Assembly: GCA_030848925.1 (NCBI GenBank)
Contig: JANFFA010000002.1
Span: 558,001 to 622,000 of the forward strand
Source of the DNA: Rhodalgimonas zhirmunskyi
GTDB taxonomy: Bacteria > Pseudomonadota > Alphaproteobacteria > Rhodobacterales > Rhodobacteraceae
DNA length: 64,000 nucleotides
Direction: 5' to 3'
Below are positions 59,525 through 64,000 of this stretch, one piece after another; positions within the stretch are counted from its first letter, which is position 1, and each line of letters opens with the position of its first letter. The notes below the pieces were generated by a model, which was not told where the DNA came from, searched no databases, and saw nothing but the letters and a program-made list of their open reading frames with translations. Position numbers and translations under genes: made by a program.

Positions 59525-60898
59525 ATGATCCGTTTCAAAGAAGCCGTCCTTATCATTGCGATCGCCTTGGCGGCCTGGGCATCGATCGTTCCCCCCGGTG
59601 GCATGACCGGGGATCAGGGTATGACCTTCGGCATCGTGCTGGTCACACTCGCGCTTTGGGGAACGGGACTTGTGCCGGGGTATGTCGCCTCGTCCTTCCT
59701 GTTTGTCGCGCTGATTCTTCTTGGGCTGTCCACCCCGCAAGAGGTGTTTTCAAGCTTTTCGTCGACGGCAATCTGGCTGGTCGTGGCCGGTTTCGTCATC
59801 GGGGCCGCGATTACCCATTCGGGGCTTGGCGCGCGGATCGGCGCGCTGTCCCATTCGCACCTGTCCAAAAGCTATGCCGCCTTGATCGGCGGGTTGATGG
59901 TGCTGGGCATGGCGCTGGGCTTCGTGATGCCGTCATCGCTCGGGCGGGCGGCGGTGCTGGTGCCGATCGGGATGGCGCTGGCTGATACGCTTGGACTCGA
60001 CAAGGGATCGCTGGGGCGCACGGGCGTTGCCGTCATCATCGCGATCGGCACCAACATGCCAAGTTTCGCGATCCTGCCGTCGAACATTCCCAACATCATC
60101 ATGTCGGGCGTGGCCGAACAATCGCTCGGTTTGAACTTCAGCTATGCGGATTATCTGCTGCTGCATTATCCGGTTCTCGGCCTGTTGAAATCCGCCGTGA
60201 TTGTCGGGCTGGTGCTGTATTTCTTTCCGGCCCGGATCGAAGAGGCTGCGTCTGACGCCGCGCCGGTCAAGGGATCGCCTCGTCGCCAACTGGCGCTTCT
60301 GGCGATCTTGCTCATCACCCTTGGCTTTTGGTCCACGGATCAGCTTCACGGGATCAATGCGGCATGGGTCGGGCTGGCGGCGTCGTTGGTGCTAATGGTG
60401 CCGCAACTGGGGTTTGTGCCGCCGCCGGTGTTCAAAAGCTCGGTCGATTTCTCGATGATCCTGTTCGTCGCCGGGGCGCTGACGCTGGGCACCGTGGTCA
60501 ACACCAGCGGGCTGGGCGATATCATCGCGCATGCGGTCTTGCAGGTCCTGCCGTTCCGCGAGGGCAGCGATTTCCTGAACTTCATGTCGCTGTCCCTTCT
60601 GGGCATTACGACCTCCATCTTCACCACCGCGCCGGGGATGCCGGCCGTGCTGACCCCGCTCGCACCGGAACTGGCGCAGACCACCGGCTTTTCGACAAGC
60701 GCGATCCTGATGACACAGGTGATCGGCTTTTCGACCATCCTGTTTCCCTATCAGGTCGGGCCCCTGATCGTTGCGATGGGCCTCGCCGGTGAAAGCACCA
60801 GACCGTTGCTGCGGATTACCCTGTCGCTGTTCGTGATCACGCTGCTGCTTCTCCTGCCGCTCGATTTCCTGTGGTGGAAAGCGCTGGGTGAGATCTGA
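59525..60898 (+). CDS. SLC13/DASS-type anion transporter
   Basis: Inner-membrane symporter of 457 residues with about twelve TM helices: AVLIIAIALAAWASIVP, GYVASSFLFVALILLGL, STAIWLVVAGFVIGAAIT, KSSVDFSMILFVAGALTLGTVV and others. SLC13 hallmarks are the two short helix regions with S-N-T-like motifs, here PSSLGRAAVLVPIG, TNMPSFAILPSNIPN and ITTSIFTTAPGMPAVLTPL. Substrates of the family are sulfate, di- and tricarboxylates and related anions. Divergent from the AraC regulator. Confidence 0.87.
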   Translation: MIRFKEAVLIIAIALAAWASIVPPGGMTGDQGMTFGIVLVTLALWGTGLVPGYVASSFLFVALILLGLSTPQEVFSSFSSTAIWLVVAGFVIGAAITHSGLGARIGALSHSHLSKSYAALIGGLMVLGMALGFVMPSSLGRAAVLVPIGMALADTLGLDKGSLGRTGVAVIIAIGTNMPSFAILPSNIPNIIMSGVAEQSLGLNFSYADYLLLHYPVLGLLKSAVIVGLVLYFFPARIEEAASDAAPVKGSPRRQLALLAILLITLGFWSTDQLHGINAAWVGLAASLVLMVPQLGFVPPPVFKSSVDFSMILFVAGALTLGTVVNTSGLGDIIAHAVLQVLPFREGSDFLNFMSLSLLGITTSIFTTAPGMPAVLTPLAPELAQTTGFSTSAILMTQVIGFSTILFPYQVGPLIVAMGLAGESTRPLLRITLSLFVITLLLLLPLDFLWWKALGEI

Positions 60899-60903
60899 GG
60901 CGC

Positions 60904-60937
60904 CACGTATAGCCGAGGGAATCGGCGGTCATACGTC
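60904..60937 (+). terminator. Possible terminator of the SLC13 gene
   Basis: CGTAT pairs with ATACG and the inner GCCGA with TCGGC, just after the stop at 60898. There is no clear U tract. Confidence 0.3.
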
Positions 60938-60985
60938 GCTTCTTCGGCGGGTCGCCCGCGACCGCACAACCAGCACCCAGAACAG

Positions 60986-61014
60986 CAAAAAGGCCGGGGA
61001 AATCCCCCGGCCTT
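60986..61014 (-). terminator. Terminator of the trcR-like gene
   Basis: AAGGCCGGGG and CCCCGGCCTT form a perfect ten-pair stem with a five-base loop; an A run at the left side provides the U tract on the minus strand. It lies 31 bases past the stop at 61045. Confidence 0.85.
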
Positions 61015-61044
61015 GTCGCATCACGTCAACAGTGCTGCTTCAGA

Positions 61045-61791
61045 TCAATCAGGCTGCTCTTCGCCATCGCCCGAGGGCAGGTTGAAGAAGCTCTCGGCGT
61101 CGAGAATGTCTTCTTTCTTGTCCTCGTCGTCGTCGCCCAGAAGTGTGAAGCTTTCCAGCCCTTCGATCGCGGTCGGGATCTTGGGCTCGGCATCCATGCC
61201 AAGGCTCTGCTCGGTCGAGACCAGCTTGCGGCGCTCGTCGTCGCTCATCACGCCGCCTTCCTTGGCTTTCTTGGCGTTGGCCTTTTGCACGGCGGCGTCC
61301 AGCTCGCTTTGCTTGCACAGGCCAAGGGCAACCGGGTCGATCGGCTGGATGTTGGCGATGTTCCAGTGGGTCCGCTCGCGGATCGCCTGAATCGTCGGCT
61401 TGGTCGTGCCGACCAGCTTGGACACCTGCGCATCCGAAAGCTCGGGGTGGAATTTCACCAGCCACAGGATCGAAGCGGGCCGGTCCTGCCGTTTCGAAAG
61501 CGGCGTATAGCGCGGGCCGCGGCGCTTTTCTTCGCCCACGGCTGCGGCGTTGAACTTCAGCTTCAGCTTGTGGGTCGGGTTCTTTTCCGCCGCGTCGATT
61601 TCTTCCTGCGTCAGCTGATTGTTGGCGATCGGGTCAAAGCCCTTCACGCCCTGCGCCACGTCGCCATCTGCGATGCCCTGCACCTCAAGCTCGTGCATGC
61701 CGCAGAAATCGGCGATCTGCTTGAAGCTCATGGTGGTGTTGTCCACCAGCCAGACGGCTGTCGCCCTGGCCATGATCGGTTTTTCGGACAT
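61045..61791 (-). CDS. DUF1013 cell-cycle transcriptional regulator, TrcR-like
   Basis: Alphaproteobacterial regulator of 248 residues. The N-terminus MSEKPIMARATAVWLVDNTTMSFKQIADFCGMHELEVQGIADG contains an HTH, and another HTH-like segment is PASILWLVKFHPELSDAQVSKLVGTTKPTIQAIRERTHW. LDNTALTFKQIAxF-type sequences identify DUF1013 (COG3820). The C-terminus is acidic (LGDDDEDKKEDILDAESFF). Named TrcR in Caulobacter annotations; target genes are not known from this sequence. Divergent from the RNase T2 gene. Confidence 0.88.
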   Translation of the reverse strand: MSEKPIMARATAVWLVDNTTMSFKQIADFCGMHELEVQGIADGDVAQGVKGFDPIANNQLTQEEIDAAEKNPTHKLKLKFNAAAVGEEKRRGPRYTPLSKRQDRPASILWLVKFHPELSDAQVSKLVGTTKPTIQAIRERTHWNIANIQPIDPVALGLCKQSELDAAVQKANAKKAKEGGVMSDDERRKLVSTEQSLGMDAEPKIPTAIEGLESFTLLGDDDEDKKEDILDAESFFNLPSGDGEEQPD

Positions 61792-61953
61792 GTCGTTGCT
61801 CCTTCACGTCACTTGAATTCCATGGTCCCGACAGTGCAGTTACATACACCTTTCCCGTGCCCTGGAAGGGGCGGCCCTTTTGAGGGGGCGGGTTTCCGTT
61901 GTCGGGGAACTTGGGCGCTATATAGTGCGACCAGCCCGAAAAGGAAAGAGTGA

Positions 61954-62607
61954 ATGAAAACCCGTATTGTTGCCGCCCTGCTTGCCCTCTGCCTTGGTAT
62001 GAACGCCGCGCCGGCCCATGCCCGGGGCGAGAAATCGGGCGAATTCGATTACTGGGTGATGGCGCTGTCGTGGTCGTCGACATGGTGCGCGCTTGAGGGC
62101 GATGCGCGCAACTCGCCGCAATGCGACCCGTCCGAGGATTTCGGCTGGGTGTTGCATGGCCTTTGGCCGCAATACCACCGCGGCTGGCCCTCGTTCTGCC
62201 CTACGGTCGAGCGGCAACCCAACCGGGGCCTGACCAACACCATGGCCGATATCATGGGCACATCCGGCTTGGCTTGGTATCAGTGGAAGAAACACGGTGT
62301 CTGTTCGGGCCTCTCTGCGCCCGATTATTACGCCCTGTCGCGCAAGGCTTATGAAAGCATCAACCGCCCGGCGGTGTTCCGCAAACTGACTAAACCCGTG
62401 CGCCTGCCTGCGAAGGTGGTGGAACAGGCCTTCCTCAAGGCCAATCCGGGGCTGGAGCCGGACATGATCACTATTACCTGCAAGGCGGGCCGCATTCAGG
62501 AGGCGCGCATCTGCCTGTCGCGTGATGGGCTCAAGCCCGTGCCCTGTGGCCGCGACACGGTGCGCGATTGCCGCCTTGATGACGCGCTGTTCGATCCGAT
62601 GCGATAA
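61954..62607 (+). CDS. Secreted ribonuclease T2 family protein
   Basis: Periplasmic or secreted RNase of 217 residues. A signal peptide (MKTRIVAALLALCLGMNAAPAHA) precedes the two catalytic boxes FGWVLHGLWPQY (CAS-1, HGLWP) and WYQWKKHGVCSG (CAS-2, K-H-G), which supply the His residues. Several Cys (WCALEGDARNSPQC, SFCPTVERQP, ITCKAG) form the expected disulfides. Cleaves RNA without base preference through 2',3'-cyclic phosphates. Probably nutrient-scavenging. The start fits; the gene is monocistronic. Confidence 0.93.
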   Translation: MKTRIVAALLALCLGMNAAPAHARGEKSGEFDYWVMALSWSSTWCALEGDARNSPQCDPSEDFGWVLHGLWPQYHRGWPSFCPTVERQPNRGLTNTMADIMGTSGLAWYQWKKHGVCSGLSAPDYYALSRKAYESINRPAVFRKLTKPVRLPAKVVEQAFLKANPGLEPDMITITCKAGRIQEARICLSRDGLKPVPCGRDTVRDCRLDDALFDPMR

Positions 62608-62610
62608 GTA

Positions 62611-62633
62611 TAGTCTAAATCTATTATAGGCTA
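62611..62633. promoter_or_regulatory. Two TAGnCTA boxes upstream of dps
   Basis: TAGTCTA (62611-62617) and TAGGCTA (62627-62633) are each seven-base palindromes with centres 16 bases apart, in an AT-rich island directly between the RNase T2 stop and the dps start. The spacing suits a regulator dimer pair. Which factor binds (Irr, Fur, OxyR or other) cannot be told. Confidence 0.35.
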
Positions 62634-62728
62634 CTTAATAATCGATTTCACGAATAAGACGAGAAGGTCTATCTCTTCCTCATCACCAGCCAAGAAAGGC
62701 TGCAACCTGAACTTTGAGGGGAAAGACA

Positions 62729-63187
62729 ATGACCGATCACTCCAATACCGCCGCCGTGGAAACCGCCAATGCAATCGCCAAGGTTCTGGCCAATACCCAT
62801 GTCATCTATATGAAGGCGCATAACTTCCATTGGAACGTCGAAGGCGCGCGCTTCATTTCGCTGCACCAGATGTTCGAAGCGCAGTATTCCGATATGGCCG
62901 AAGCGATGGACGATCTGGCAGAACGCATTCGTGCGCTGGGCGAATACGCGCCGGGCACGTCCTCGCAATTCGCTGCAATGGCCAGCGTGAAGGAAACCGA
63001 AGGCCAGATTTCGGCCGAAGACATGCTGCGTGAAACCCTGCGCGATTACGAGGTCATCGGAGAGGTCATTTCCGAAGCGATCGAAATCGCCGATGGCCAT
63101 GGCGATGACGTCAGCGCCGGTATTCTGGCCGATCGTCTGGAATACCACCAGAAACAGGCGTGGATGATGCGCGCCATGCTGAAATAA
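62729..63187 (+). CDS. dps: Dps family ferritin-like DNA-protection protein
   Basis: Ferritin-like 12-mer that oxidises and stores iron and protects DNA. The 152-residue protein has the ferroxidase motif KAHNFHWNVEGARFISLHQMFEAQYSDMAEAMDDLAERIRALGE (His, His, Asp, Glu at the dimer interface) and a helical C-terminal part. The start MTDHSNTAAVETANA follows GAGGGGAAAGAC, so the ATG at 62729 was chosen over an upstream candidate. Monocistronic, with a GC-rich hairpin after the stop. Confidence 0.95.
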   Translation: MTDHSNTAAVETANAIAKVLANTHVIYMKAHNFHWNVEGARFISLHQMFEAQYSDMAEAMDDLAERIRALGEYAPGTSSQFAAMASVKETEGQISAEDMLRETLRDYEVIGEVISEAIEIADGHGDDVSAGILADRLEYHQKQAWMMRAMLK

Positions 63188-63233
63188 GCGCGGGATCGTT
63201 CCAAACCGAAGACCCCGCAAAGCGGCAAAACAG

Positions 63234-63263
63234 GGCGCGCCCTGGCCTGACCCCGGGCGCGCC
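63234..63263 (+). terminator. GC-rich hairpin after dps
   Basis: GGCGCGCCC (63234-63242) pairs with GGGCGCGCC (63255-63263). It lies about 47 bases past the dps stop. No U tract follows, so efficiency is uncertain. The remaining spacer to 63366 shows no other signal. Confidence 0.4.
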
Positions 63264-63366
63264 AATTCGTGTCAGATCAAGCGGTGCAGGTCGTTTCGCT
63301 CTCTACGCTCAGGGCCAAGGTGAGTGACAAGGCCAAGGGGGCAAAGGCGCCAATCTGCTGGCGAGA

Positions 63367-63699
63367 TCAGATGGCCATTTCTTCCAGACTTTTGCCCGAT
63401 TGCAGGGCTTCGTTCACCCACGCGGGGCGACGGCCTTTCCCGGTCCATGTTTGTTCCGGGTTTTCGGGATTGGCGTATTTCGGCGCCCCCTTGGATCCCG
63501 GTGCTTTCTTGCCCCCGGTCAATTCGCTCAGCGAATAGCCAAGATCACGGGCCGTGGCCTCAAGCGCGGCAAGCGCCTTCTTGCGATCCCGATTCTCCTG
63601 CTTCTCAATCGCTTTGGCGACCTTCTTCTGCAAAGATTGCAGTTCGGTCAGCGACATCGAAGTCAGATCACCCATGGTGATACGCTCTTCATTCGTCAT
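63367..63699 (-). CDS. H-NS family (HvrA-like) nucleoid protein
   Basis: DNA-binding silencer of 110 residues. An N-terminal coiled-coil oligomerisation region (MSLTELQSLQKKVAKAIEKQENRDRKKALAAL) leads to the C-terminal DNA-binding motif PENPEQTWTGKGRRPAWVNEAL, where TWTGKGRRPAW is the AT-hook-like signature. The start at 63699 (MTNEERITMGDL) follows AAGGA by eight bases; an internal ATG at 63675 would give the shorter form seen in some relatives. Upstream lies an AT-rich 180-bp region typical for autoregulated hns genes. Confidence 0.88.
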   Translation of the reverse strand: MTNEERITMGDLTSMSLTELQSLQKKVAKAIEKQENRDRKKALAALEATARDLGYSLSELTGGKKAPGSKGAPKYANPENPEQTWTGKGRRPAWVNEALQSGKSLEEMAI

Positions 63700-63884
63700 C
63701 AAATTAGTCCTTCACTAATGTTATCCCCACTCTTGGAACACATTAATGTTCGGGAAATTACAATGAAAAATTTGCGTTATTACAAAAATTGGCGAGAAAT
63801 TGACGGATTTCTGCGCCTCAGTGGCGAAACCCCTCTCATAACCACACGTTTAAAGGAACATATGCCAAAGTTGGCAATTGTATT

Positions 63885-64000
63885 TTACATACCAATAATG
63901 GTCGATCCGGTGGTTTTGCGGGCTTCCATCGCTTCGTGCGCGGCGCGGATATCGTCCAGCGCAAAGCGCGCACCAATGGTGGTCTTCACCGCACCGCTTT
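63885..64000 (-). CDS. Quinone oxidoreductase/zinc-type alcohol dehydrogenase (partial, C-terminus)
   Basis: Only the last 38 codons are in the window. They read SGAVKTTIGARFALDDIRAAHEAMEARKTTGSTIIGM then stop. That is the typical end of medium-chain NADPH:quinone oxidoreductases (A-H-x-x-M-E-x-R-x-T-x-G-K/S-T-I/V). The 5' end lies outside. The A-T-rich gap 63700-63884 between it and hns contains no other gene. Confidence 0.75.
   Translation of the reverse strand, partial: SGAVKTTIGARFALDDIRAAHEAMEARKTTGSTIIGM

Noticed and set aside
63763-64000. Plus-strand frame from ATG after GGGAAATTACA, open to the window edge
   Set aside because: It runs antisense into the quinone oxidoreductase C-terminus and shows no family features; the AT-rich start lies in the hns upstream region.

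Overview
The window is high-GC, densely packed bacterial DNA that looks like a marine alphaproteobacterium of the Rhodobacterales (roseobacter) type. The basis is gene content: a CcrM-type GANTC methyltransferase beside rnhB, a DUF1013/TrcR-type cell-cycle regulator, an HvrA-type H-NS protein, a dciA-dsbA pair divergent from mutY, and a complete C-P lyase locus led by a divergent phnF. Genus cannot be read from the sequence. Both window edges cut genes: a DsbA-like thioredoxin at the left and a quinone oxidoreductase at the right.

Layout. 0-11.3 kb is mostly core: dsbA-dciA, mutY, an AlkB-like hydroxylase, a strongly structured non-coding element, ccrM-rnhB, small exported or membrane proteins, an FMN reductase, an OmpA lipoprotein, an AraC/Ogt DNA-repair fusion, a PNPOx-fold protein and a GST. 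11.4-21.8 kb is a surface-glycan island. It holds an apparently complete three-step sialic-acid-like route (NeuC-, NeuB- and NeuA-like), accessory Gfo/Idh/MocA and SDR enzymes, two GT30 (WaaA/KdtA) paralogues, a GT8-like glycosyltransferase, a GT29 sialyltransferase homologue, a sulfotransferase and an LpxL-type acyltransferase. 22-23.4 kb carries a TetR regulator and a Tat lipoprotein. 23.5-30.1 kb is a six-gene co-directional operon: an M19 dipeptidase homologue lacking its first metal motif, a 561-residue unknown, DUF3726, an Ldh-family dehydrogenase, a beta-hydroxyaspartate-aldolase-type PLP enzyme and a FAD oxidase. Its pathway is not recognised. 30.2-35.5 kb is a ureDABCEFG urease operon with an AT-rich 77-codon gene inserted exactly between ureB and ureC. 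35.7-38 kb is a DMSO-reductase-family molybdoenzyme without a Tat signal. 38-50.4 kb is the phosphonate locus: phnGHI-HAD-JKLN and phnM, divergent phnF with a perfect operator-like palindrome, then phnCDEE plus a hexapeptide transferase. 50.5-56.2 kb is a catabolic cluster (LysR, GMC oxidoreductase, gamma-butyrobetaine-dioxygenase-like, class II aldolase, 3-hydroxyisobutyrate-dehydrogenase-like). The last part holds a sulfotransferase-fold protein, tRNA-Ala(GGC), a TIGR02300 protein, a DUF45 metalloprotease, an AraC regulator with an SLC13-type transporter, trcR, RNase T2, dps and hns.

How it fits together. Two large operons scavenge nutrients: urease gives ammonium from urea, and C-P lyase gives phosphate from phosphonates. 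The 23.5-30 kb and 51-56 kb clusters look like uptake-independent catabolic modules for organic nitrogen or carbon. The glycan island would make an activated nonulosonic acid and place it, possibly with sulfate, on the cell surface. Many neighbours share ATGA or TGATG stop/start overlaps, so translational coupling is the rule. The most original signals are the unknown six-gene operon, the nonulosonate island with GT29 and duplicated GT30 enzymes, the gene inserted in the urease operon, the long-stem RNA element downstream of alkB, and the duplicated ribosome-binding site/start of the ada-like gene.
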